Made by a program: the position numbers and the translations under genes. This document shows positions 57,820 to 64,000 of a stretch of 64,000 nucleotides of DNA, piece by piece (position 1 is the stretch's first letter; each line of letters starts with the position of its first letter). This stretch comes from an uncultured Pseudomonadales bacterium (lineage in GTDB: Bacteria; Pseudomonadota; Gammaproteobacteria; Pseudomonadales; Pseudohongiellaceae). The DNA lies in assembly GCA_947259995.1 (NCBI GenBank), contig CAMYOK010000007.1, positions 62,001 to 126,000 on the forward strand, written 5' to 3'. The notes beneath the pieces were generated by a model. That model made no database searches and had not been told where the DNA came from. It saw only the letters and a program-made list of their open reading frames with translations.

Positions 57820-58180
57820 GAAAGCCCCCAAGCTTATTATTTTATGGGTCGTGTTTGCACGCTCCTTTGCACACACTCCTTGGCCATACTACAGCATTTT
57901 TCCCATCTCACCACGTGTAAAAAACTCTGTAATGAGCAGTCGTTCATACACAAAAACCCGCTGGCATTAGGTTTTCCTAGCGCGCTAATCTTTTAGGGAG
58001 GGCCAGGCTGTCACATCACTTAATTCTGACAGCTAGGAATGGCGCATGCTATTCACAGGATGCCCCGAGCACCGGCTTATCTTTACGAGCGCGAAGACCT
58101 TCGTGCAGGGCTGCTCATTGTTGTGGGACAACAATTTAACTTACGACACTTGGCACTTATGCCGAACATTTATATCGACT
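57820..58180. other. Intergenic stretch with two inverted repeats
   Basis: 361 bp between the symporter start and the thioesterase stop. It contains GCTGTCA/TGACAGC (58007-58033, 13-nt spacer) and ATTGTTGT-GGG-ACAACAAT (58117-58135). Neither is followed by a U-run. A 56-codon plus-strand frame (58039-58209) runs through it but has no ribosome site or recognisable product. Nothing else is seen. Confidence 0.5.
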
Positions 58181-58603
58181 CTAACGCGACTTTTTCCGTA
58201 GGCGTTTGATGACCCCACTCGCGTTTAGGATCAAGGTATCGTTCACACTCAGTTGCACGCGCGCGAATACTAATGAGCCTCCGCGCCGACTGACCTCAGC
58301 ACGCCCACAGATCAGATCCCCAACATGCGCAGGCCCAATAAACTCACTATTGCAACTGACCGTCGCCACGCTTTCTTCCTCACCTTCATTCGCCGCGATA
58401 CAGAGGCTGTAATCGGCGAACATCATTAGAATTCCACCATGGGCCGAATGATGACTATTGCAATGTTCCTCGCGCAAACGAAACGCGGAATAGACTACTC
58501 CCTCTTCGATCTTAAAGAAGAAAGGACCCACGCGATCCTCAGCAAGATCACCAGACCAATGTCGATACTGCAAGGGCACATCGTAGTCTTTTGGGTCTAT
58601 CAT
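58181..58603 (-). CDS. PaaI family hotdog thioesterase
   Basis: Acyl-CoA thioesterase of the hotdog fold, 140 residues. The catalytic region SHHSAHGGILMMFADYSLCI is the HGG(x)5(D) form of the PaaI family, and CNSEFIGPAHVGDLICGRAE follows. ATG at 58603 with AAGGA 8 nt ahead, just past the lipoprotein stop. It is the last gene of the LysR-patatin operon. Substrate unknown. Confidence 0.88.
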   Translation of the reverse strand: MIDPKDYDVPLQYRHWSGDLAEDRVGPFFFKIEEGVVYSAFRLREEHCNSHHSAHGGILMMFADYSLCIAANEGEEESVATVSCNSEFIGPAHVGDLICGRAEVSRRGGSLVFARVQLSVNDTLILNASGVIKRLRKKSR

Positions 58604-58606
58604 CAA

Positions 58607-58795
58607 TTAGTCCTTGTCTTTATCTTTGTCGTCATCATCGGTAGTCGCCACATCCACCACAGCGCCCGCCACTTTAAAGGGCACCTTCGCAACCTCCAGA
58701 GTAACATCAACAGCACTCCCAACGATTGTGCCCAGACACCCCGACAATGATAAGCACATTGCTATTAATCCAACACCATAGAACAACTGCTTCAT
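58607..58795 (-). CDS. Small lipoprotein
   Basis: 62 residues. The signal peptide has a lipobox (LSLSGC), so Cys20 should be acylated. The mature part is short and amphipathic (IVGSAVDVTLEVAKVPFKVA) and ends in an Asp/Lys tail (TTDDDDKDKDKD). This resembles a known family of tiny gammaproteobacterial lipoproteins without assigned function. The start overlaps the patatin stop as ATGA. Confidence 0.8.
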   Translation of the reverse strand: MKQLFYGVGLIAMCLSLSGCLGTIVGSAVDVTLEVAKVPFKVAGAVVDVATTDDDDKDKDKD

Positions 58796-59868
58796 CTCTT
58801 ACTCGCCTCATGTAGGGGTTTAATTTGCGCCAGCCCAGCGCCAGTGCGCACCATCTCGGAGAACTCATCGGCTAAGTGCTCGCTTTGTGCTAACACACTT
58901 TGCCAGTAAGCATTGCGCGTATCGTAGTCCATTGTCTCGAAATCTTTGCGATCGGGTATTTTGCCATAAGGCAGTTGGCGCACAAATTCGCGGCTAGGCG
59001 CGAGCACCAAAACATTATGAAAATGTTGTCTATCCGCATGCCGCCAAGGCAACACTTTGTCAAACCAGCCTGGAATAAAATGCGCATAGAAGTGTGGGTA
59101 CAGTACAAGCCCTGGATTATTTTGAAACGGCAAGTCGAAGTGGTAATCGGTAAGACCACCGTCGCGATAGACGCCCTCTTGCGCTCCGGGAATATCACTA
59201 ACTCCCTCTAGTATTAATGGGATTGAGCCGCTGGCCAACAATGCCTTGTGCACATTATTGCTTTTCAGCTTGACGAACTGTGTGGAGAATTCCTGTAACT
59301 GGGCAAGGCTCTCGGACAAGGGCCCCGCATGAAACAAGGTGCGCTGTAACCACAAACCAAGCAAACGTCTACTCAGAGTGTTGCTCAAGGCGGTAAGCCC
59401 TAAGCCCGTCGATAACGGCAATCGTTTTTCTGAGGCAAGTAGACCACGACCACGATCGGCAATGATATTGACGCGCACCACTGGGTTGTTGGCGATCTGC
59501 TCAGCACCATTCTCCCCAAGCACGATATCCAGCAACACCTTCGCCTCACGAGTAATCTCCTCGACTGTAGGTACCGCGGAGTAACGCTGCCCGGCATAGT
59601 GGGTGGCGAGCCTGTCGATTGCCGCCAGCGGATCTTGTAAGCCTAGACAGGCCAAACGCCAGGCCCCTGCCGAAGAACCTAGGGTATAGAGCGGCAATTG
59701 ACGATTCGCGAAAAACTCGCCAAAGAGATAGCGATCTAAACCATACAAGACAAACCATTTAGGGCCGCCCGAGGCACCGACGATCATCTTGAAGCGATCG
59801 GCATTGAGCCCTTCTCTTTGAATCTGCTTTAACGCGGTTGGGCCTGCATAGAGGTCTAAAGCCGGCAT
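58792..59868 (-). CDS. Patatin-like phospholipase
   Basis: Acyl hydrolase, 358 residues, no signal peptide. The oxyanion stretch IVGASGGPKW and the nucleophile elbow LGSSAGAWRLA (GxSxG) lie in the N-terminal third, and the dyad Asp is in YRDGGLTDYH (DGG). It probably frees fatty acids from membrane or storage lipids. The gene overlaps the LysR gene by 13 bp and the lipoprotein by 4 bp, so the whole group is one operon. Confidence 0.88.
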   Translation of the reverse strand: MPALDLYAGPTALKQIQREGLNADRFKMIVGASGGPKWFVLYGLDRYLFGEFFANRQLPLYTLGSSAGAWRLACLGLQDPLAAIDRLATHYAGQRYSAVPTVEEITREAKVLLDIVLGENGAEQIANNPVVRVNIIADRGRGLLASEKRLPLSTGLGLTALSNTLSRRLLGLWLQRTLFHAGPLSESLAQLQEFSTQFVKLKSNNVHKALLASGSIPLILEGVSDIPGAQEGVYRDGGLTDYHFDLPFQNNPGLVLYPHFYAHFIPGWFDKVLPWRHADRQHFHNVLVLAPSREFVRQLPYGKIPDRKDFETMDYDTRNAYWQSVLAQSEHLADEFSEMVRTGAGLAQIKPLHEASKR

Positions 59869-60788
59869 TTTGTTGAATTCCTTGCCTTGTTCACAAAATC
59901 GAATGACTGACAGATCTCAATAAACTGTTGTGCTCCGGTAGAGAGACTGCGGCGCTTACGATAATACAGACCAAAGGTCAGGTCGATGTCTGAGAAACGT
60001 AAATCTTCTAACGGCACAAAACCTGCGCAAAGCGGCTCCGACTGCAATACTCTTTCATCCACGTAACCCATACCAATATTGCGAGCCACCATATTCAAGC
60101 GCAAGGCAAGATTACTGATCTCCCAAATTGTGCCGAACTCATTGCGCAACTTCTCTATCGCCGGCCGCACGTCCGGGTCTTCCAGGTGCGACACCATGAG
60201 AGGGATTTGCTGAATACTCCCTTCTGCATCTTCAATGAGCTGCGATAACTTGGGGTGAGATTCATTGATGACCAGTTTGCGCGACTCGCTAAACAATGGA
60301 ATGGTCTCGAGCAAGGGTGACATCTGGTGCTGAAATGGGCCAAAGCCAAGCTCAAGGGAATCGGCGAGAACACCTTGAATAATCTTTCTACTCGGCATGA
60401 CATCGACCTTCAAGCGCGTCAACGGATTACTGTCACAATAATCCTCGAGCAACTCATTGCCATAGAGTTGACTGACCGAACCACTCATCGCAAGTTCGAG
60501 GGTCGAGGCAACGCCTTGCTGGATATTGGCAATATCTGTGAGCACCTCTTGCTCTTCGCGCAACACCACCCTGGCATAAGCCAACAAGCGCTGACCAGTT
60601 TCGGTAAGCACTATAGGCTTACCGCGTTCAATTAACCGTGTGCTGAGTTTTCGTTCGAGGTTGGCAATCGCCTGGCTGATGGCAGATTGCGTCACGAAAA
60701 GTTTGTCTGCGGCGCTTTTGAACCCGCCAGTCTGAGCCACCGTGTTGAAGGCTCTAATCTCTTGGATTTCTAAGTGTGAGGGAGTCAT
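59856..60788 (-). CDS. LysR family transcriptional regulator
   Basis: 310 residues. N-terminal winged helix-turn-helix: FNTVAQTGGFKSAADKLFVT followed by QSAISQAIANLERKLSTRLI, then the linker helix and a substrate-binding domain. The ATG at 60788 begins the family N-terminus; the frame is open to 60833, but that start would fall inside the dyad. It leads the patatin operon and is divergent from a citrate synthase homologue, the usual LysR arrangement, so it probably regulates both. Confidence 0.92.
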   Translation of the reverse strand: MTPSHLEIQEIRAFNTVAQTGGFKSAADKLFVTQSAISQAIANLERKLSTRLIERGKPIVLTETGQRLLAYARVVLREEQEVLTDIANIQQGVASTLELAMSGSVSQLYGNELLEDYCDSNPLTRLKVDVMPSRKIIQGVLADSLELGFGPFQHQMSPLLETIPLFSESRKLVINESHPKLSQLIEDAEGSIQQIPLMVSHLEDPDVRPAIEKLRNEFGTIWEISNLALRLNMVARNIGMGYVDERVLQSEPLCAGFVPLEDLRFSDIDLTFGLYYRKRRSLSTGAQQFIEICQSFDFVNKARNSTKCRL

Positions 60789-60825
60789 AGCGAATTGGAC
60801 CAATAATGTTGAAGAGCCAAGATAC

Positions 60826-60890
60826 ATAAGCATAGCTAATCATTCAATTAGCTATGCTTATTTTACGGCGATTTTGACGATTTCTATAAT
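60826..60890 (+). promoter_or_regulatory. LysR operator dyad and citrate synthase promoter
   Basis: ATAAGCATAGCTAAT (60826-60840), 6-nt gap CATTCA, ATTAGCTATGCTTAT (60847-60861): a perfect 15-bp-arm inverted repeat. Directly after it, TTTACG (60862-60867), 17 nt, TATAAT (60885-60890) form a promoter for the citrate synthase homologue. A dyad abutting the -35 is the activation position for LysR proteins, and it lies 38 bp from the regulator's own start. Confidence 0.8.
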
Positions 60891-60927
60891 ACGGCCGTCC
60901 TAATTGCGCGCTAACGAAGGAATCAAC

Positions 60928-62049
60928 ATGTCAGAACAATATTCAAAAGGTCTAGAGGGCGTCATAGCCGACCAGACTAGTATCAGCAATGTCGAAGGCG
61001 GCCTCGGCCGTCTAAGCTATCGAGGTTACACCATAGAAGACTTAGTGACTCTGAGCTTCAACCGCGTCATGTGGCTCGTTTTATTTGGTGAATTGCCCAA
61101 CGAGGAAGAAGAAAGCAAGCTGCAGAATTTCTTGAATATCAATGGTGCCGTGGCAACCAATGAGCTAGATATACTGACAAGCCTGCCACTCGAAATGCAC
61201 TCAATGAGCATGTTGCAAGCCATGATCCCAGTCTTGGACACAACGCCAATTGGGCCAAAGGAACTCCCCTTTGAGAACGACGAGGGTTATCGCGGTCTTG
61301 CTGTCGTCGCTAAAATCCCCACCTTGCTCGCCGCATTTTATCGTCTACAACAGAACGACATCATCCCAGCCTACAATGGCAGCAAGTCCTACCTAGACAA
61401 CTTCCTTTCGATGTTTCTTGCCCAAGATGCGGACCCTAAGCACGTGCGCTTTTTAGAGCAGTTACAAATTTTGCAGCTAGAGCATAGCTTCAATGCTGGC
61501 ACCTTCACCTGCCGGGTTACCGCCAGCACACTTGCTCCTGTAGAGTCAGCATTGTCCTCGGCTGTCGGCGCCCTGTACGGCAAGCTCCATGGCGGCGCTG
61601 ATGAGGCTGCCTTGAACGAGGCGATCAAAGTTGGCTCGCCAAGCAATGCCAAGGCCTATGTGCAAGACTTGCTTGCCAATAAGGGCCGACTCATGGGCAT
61701 GGGGCACCGCGAATATAAAAAACTCGACCCACGTGCCGCACTTCTCAAACCCATGGCGGAGGAGTTATGTCGAGGTACAGAGTACGAAAATGTCTTCTTA
61801 ACACTGAAAGAGATCGAAACAGAGTTCAATGCCGAGATGCAGAAAAAAGGCAAAGAGGTGTGGGCAAACCTAGAGTTCTATAAAGGCCCAGTCAATCTCG
61901 CCATAGGTATCCCAGCAAGCTATTTCACGGCGGGTTTTGCAATGTCACGCAGTGTCGGCTGGCTTGCCCATTTCCTTGAGTCTCGCCAAGACAACCGCAT
62001 CATGCGTCCTAGTGCATTATATGTGGGCAAAGACATCCGCCCCCTATAA
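60928..62049 (+). CDS. Citrate/2-methylcitrate synthase family protein with Glu at the catalytic Asp
   Basis: 373 residues from the ATG at 60928 (AAGGAA ahead; a TTG lies eight codons earlier). It is the short type II-like citrate synthase fold: His186 in LEHSFNAGTFTCRV, His221 in YGKLHGGADEAAL, His260 in MGMGHREYKKLDPRA, and the C-terminal ESRQDNRIMRPSALYVG with the Arg ligand. The usual catalytic Asp of N-x-D-F-Y is Glu316 here (NLEFYKGPV). It may make citrate, 2-methylcitrate, or a related product. It is divergent from LysR and probably controlled by it. Confidence 0.88.
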   Translation: MSEQYSKGLEGVIADQTSISNVEGGLGRLSYRGYTIEDLVTLSFNRVMWLVLFGELPNEEEESKLQNFLNINGAVATNELDILTSLPLEMHSMSMLQAMIPVLDTTPIGPKELPFENDEGYRGLAVVAKIPTLLAAFYRLQQNDIIPAYNGSKSYLDNFLSMFLAQDADPKHVRFLEQLQILQLEHSFNAGTFTCRVTASTLAPVESALSSAVGALYGKLHGGADEAALNEAIKVGSPSNAKAYVQDLLANKGRLMGMGHREYKKLDPRAALLKPMAEELCRGTEYENVFLTLKEIETEFNAEMQKKGKEVWANLEFYKGPVNLAIGIPASYFTAGFAMSRSVGWLAHFLESRQDNRIMRPSALYVGKDIRPL

Positions 62050-62077
62050 TGAGGCGCAAGTAGTGAAAGGATTCCGC

Positions 62078-62111
62078 TAGCTAAGGTGGTGCTATACTGC
62101 CCCCTTAGCTA
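62078..62111 (+). repeat. Inverted repeat between citrate synthase and SelD fusion
   Basis: TAGCTAAGG (62078-62086) and CCTTAGCTA (62103-62111) are 9-bp perfect arms with a 16-nt spacer that holds TATACT (62093-62098). It could be a terminator for the gene before it or an operator over the promoter of the gene after it. No U-run follows. Confidence 0.5.
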
Positions 62112-62135
62112 ATCCGCAAGGCCATCGAATCTACT

Positions 62136-64000
62136 ATGCAGCACTCGCCCACCCCCGTCAGCAAACGTCTTGTTCTTTTAGGAGGCGGGCACAGCCATTT
62201 AGCCGTGCTTATGTACTTCGCCCGCAATCCACTGCCGGGGCTAGACATCACGCTTATCTCTAAAGATATCGAGACGCCCTACTCCGGGGCACTTCCCGCG
62301 TTCATCGCTGGGAGCGCTTCGCAAGAGGAGCTGTTTATCGACCTTCGCCCTCTTGCGCAGATGGCTGGGGTTCGCCTCATTCAAACCCAAGTGGAGACGA
62401 TCGATCTCGAAACGAAAGCTATTCGTTGCCCCGATCGCCCCGCAGTCCTTTTCGACTACTTGTCGATCAATATCGGCTCTCGGCCTAACACATCACTAAT
62501 ACCCGGTGCAGATGAGTTTGCATTGGCAGTTAAACCCATCCCGTTATTTCTAGAGCAATGGCAGGACCTGCAAGCGCAAGCAAAAGCGCAACTGAGCATT
62601 AATATAGCGATTATCGGTGGCGGTCCGGCGAGCATCGAGATGGCCTGTGCCATGGCCCAAAGCCTGCATAAGCACGCGCAAGTACAGGCGCACATACACA
62701 TCATCACACGTGCAGGCTCTGTACTTTCTGGTCATGGCAAGAAAGCCCAAGCCCTCGCCACAAATACGCTCGCCGCAAAGGGTATCTTGGTGCATACCCA
62801 CAGCCACGTGAATCTAATCGACGAGTCTCATGTGCATTTTCAACAAAGCAGCAGCGGCGCTGTTAGCGAATCGCGCCTTGCGGTGGATTACAGCATAGTG
62901 GCAACCGGTGCGAGCCCTGCTGGGTGGTTAAAACACACGGGGTTAGCCTTGGACGAGCAAGGCTTTATCCGCGTTAACGATCACTTGCAATCACTGAGCC
63001 ACCCTTTCGTGTTTGCTGCTGGCGATGTTGCGGCCATAGTGGGTCAGCGTCGCCCTAAATCTGGCGTTTACGCCGTGCGCCAGGGACCACCCCTCGCGCA
63101 CAATCTACGTCAATTCGCCCTAGGGGCTAGATTGAAATCTTATCAGGCGCAGCGCCAAGCTCTAGCCCTGCTGAGCATGGGTGAGGGGGTCGCTATCGCC
63201 TCGCGCGGCAGTTTCGCAACACAGGGGCGCTGGGTAGAGCGTTGGAAGACGTGGATCGATCACCGCTTCGTCAGCAAGTACAGCCAACTACCAGCAATGC
63301 CAGAAGATAGGTCTGGCACTCCGGATACCGAGACCGCTTTAAGCAAATCACCACGAACGCCAATGCGCTGCGCTGGCTGCGCAGCGAAACTGAGCAGTGT
63401 GAGCCTTGGTCGCGTCATCGCAGAAGTGCACACTTGTCACGGCGCGGACGTCTTGTCGGCTTTACATAGCACCGAAGATGCCTCCATCATTCAAATAGAT
63501 TCACAACGAGTACTCCTGCAAAGCGTCGACTATTTGCGCAGCTTCATTAACGACCCCTATCTATTCGCGCGCATCGCCAGCAATCACTGTTTGAGTGATA
63601 TTCATGCTATGGGAGCCTCGGCGCATTCGGCCTTGGCAATCGTCGGCCTTCCCCACGCGGCAGCCACCATCATGGAGGATCAGCTCGCGCAAGTGATGCA
63701 GGGCTGCACCGAGGTGCTCAATGCCCACCACACGACTCTTCTCGGTGGACACACGAGCGAGTCAGAGACATTGAGCTTTGGTTTAAGTGTCAATGCCTTC
63801 GCTGACCCGGCGAAACTATTACGCAAGACCGGCATGCAACGCGGAGACGTTCTGATCCTAAGCAAGGCGCTTGGCACTGGGACTCTCTTGGCAGCCGATA
63901 TGCGTCATCGTGCTAAACACCTCTGGATCAACGGCGCCTTGGCACAAATGCAACGCTCCAATCAGAGTGCTGCAGAGGCCTTTATCGCGCACCATGCGAC
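62136..64000 (+). CDS. selD: NADH dehydrogenase-like/selenide, water dikinase fusion (3' truncated)
   Basis: A fused protein cut by the window edge at about residue 621. Residues 1-395 form an FAD/NAD(P) oxidoreductase: RLVLLGGGHSHLAVLMYFAR, IAIIGGGPASIEMACAMAQS, and FVFAAGDVAAIV. The SelD domain begins near 410 (MRCAGCAAKLSSVSLG), with the catalytic Cys415 and Lys418 in C-x-x-K form, so it uses Cys, not selenocysteine. STEDASIIQIDSQRVLLQSV and LLGGHTSESE follow. SelD makes selenophosphate for selenocysteine or 2-selenouridine tRNA; the flavin domain may supply reduced selenium. This fusion is known in bacteria and cyanobacteria. The start ATG at 62136 lacks a clear ribosome site. Confidence 0.9.
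   Translation, partial: MQHSPTPVSKRLVLLGGGHSHLAVLMYFARNPLPGLDITLISKDIETPYSGALPAFIAGSASQEELFIDLRPLAQMAGVRLIQTQVETIDLETKAIRCPDRPAVLFDYLSINIGSRPNTSLIPGADEFALAVKPIPLFLEQWQDLQAQAKAQLSINIAIIGGGPASIEMACAMAQSLHKHAQVQAHIHIITRAGSVLSGHGKKAQALATNTLAAKGILVHTHSHVNLIDESHVHFQQSSSGAVSESRLAVDYSIVATGASPAGWLKHTGLALDEQGFIRVNDHLQSLSHPFVFAAGDVAAIVGQRRPKSGVYAVRQGPPLAHNLRQFALGARLKSYQAQRQALALLSMGEGVAIASRGSFATQGRWVERWKTWIDHRFVSKYSQLPAMPEDRSGTPDTETALSKSPRTPMRCAGCAAKLSSVSLGRVIAEVHTCHGADVLSALHSTEDASIIQIDSQRVLLQSVDYLRSFINDPYLFARIASNHCLSDIHAMGASAHSALAIVGLPHAAATIMEDQLAQVMQGCTEVLNAHHTTLLGGHTSESETLSFGLSVNAFADPAKLLRKTGMQRGDVLILSKALGTGTLLAADMRHRAKHLWINGALAQMQRSNQSAAEAFIAHHA

Noticed and set aside
58039..58209. 56-codon plus-strand frame in the symporter-thioesterase gap
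   Set aside because: Overlaps the thioesterase end, no ribosome site, no recognisable product.

Overview
The window reads as chromosomal DNA of an aerobic, heterotrophic gammaproteobacterium, probably a free-living or marine type. Four things point that way: many acyl-CoA dehydrogenases and other fatty-acid degradation genes, an assimilatory nitrate/nitrite block, an NADH dehydrogenase-SelD fusion, and candidate LexA (CTGT-N8-ACAG) and Fur sites of the gammaproteobacterial kind. Base composition looks moderate and even. I saw no tRNA, rRNA, CRISPR array, insertion sequence or prophage. The lineage is inferred from gene content only.

Layout. 1-6.3 kb: end of a nitrate-assimilation operon (nitrate ABC transporter ATPase, nirB, nirD, nasA). 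6.4-9.8 kb: alkaline phosphatase behind a possible Pho box, an exported DUF4159 protein and an SDR oxidoreductase. 9.9-15.3 kb: an MlaA-like protein coupled to an RND/MMPL exporter, facing a second RND exporter whose 3' end overlaps it antisense by 89 bp. 15.4-16.3 kb: a coiled-coil protein and a DedA protein. 16.5-21.4 kb: a five-gene branched-chain-amino-acid-type ABC importer. 21.7-23.8 kb: S1/P1 nuclease and a CtaA/COX15 protein. 23.8-27.2 kb, minus strand: fused anthranilate synthase behind a complete trp attenuator, overlapping hslO. A Fur-like site on a plus-strand promoter lies just beyond it. 27.6-37.9 kb: serine hydrolase, then a lipid/acyl-CoA degradation region (three acyl-CoA dehydrogenases, bifunctional hydratase/dehydrogenase, thiolase, Zn alcohol dehydrogenase). 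38.1-45.9 kb: speD-speE, an EEP phosphatase with cardiolipin synthase, a universal stress protein, fadH, and a split membrane spermidine-synthase-like pair. 46.1-53.7 kb: MATE exporter, a kinase/phosphatase/acyl-CoA dehydrogenase operon, and a DUF4105 membrane protein. 53.8-57.8 kb: a small orphan gene behind two LexA-like boxes, a ThDP enzyme and a sodium/solute symporter. 58.2-62.0 kb: a tightly overlapped LysR-patatin-lipoprotein-thioesterase operon, divergent across a 15-bp-arm dyad from a citrate synthase homologue. 62.1 kb to the end: the NADH dehydrogenase-SelD fusion, cut by the window edge.

How it fits together. Nitrate is imported and reduced to ammonium by the first block. Fatty acyl-CoAs are handled by at least five acyl-CoA dehydrogenases, the FadB-like protein, thiolase and FadH. 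Phosphate and nucleic-acid scavenging are served by the alkaline phosphatase, the nuclease and the EEP protein. Envelope lipid handling is served by MlaA/RND, cardiolipin synthase, patatin and the DUF4105 protein. The regulatory sites read directly from sequence are the least ordinary part: the trp attenuator, the Fur-like box without an iron gene, the overlapping LexA-like boxes on an orphan gene, and the LysR dyad next to a citrate synthase homologue that has Glu in place of the catalytic Asp.
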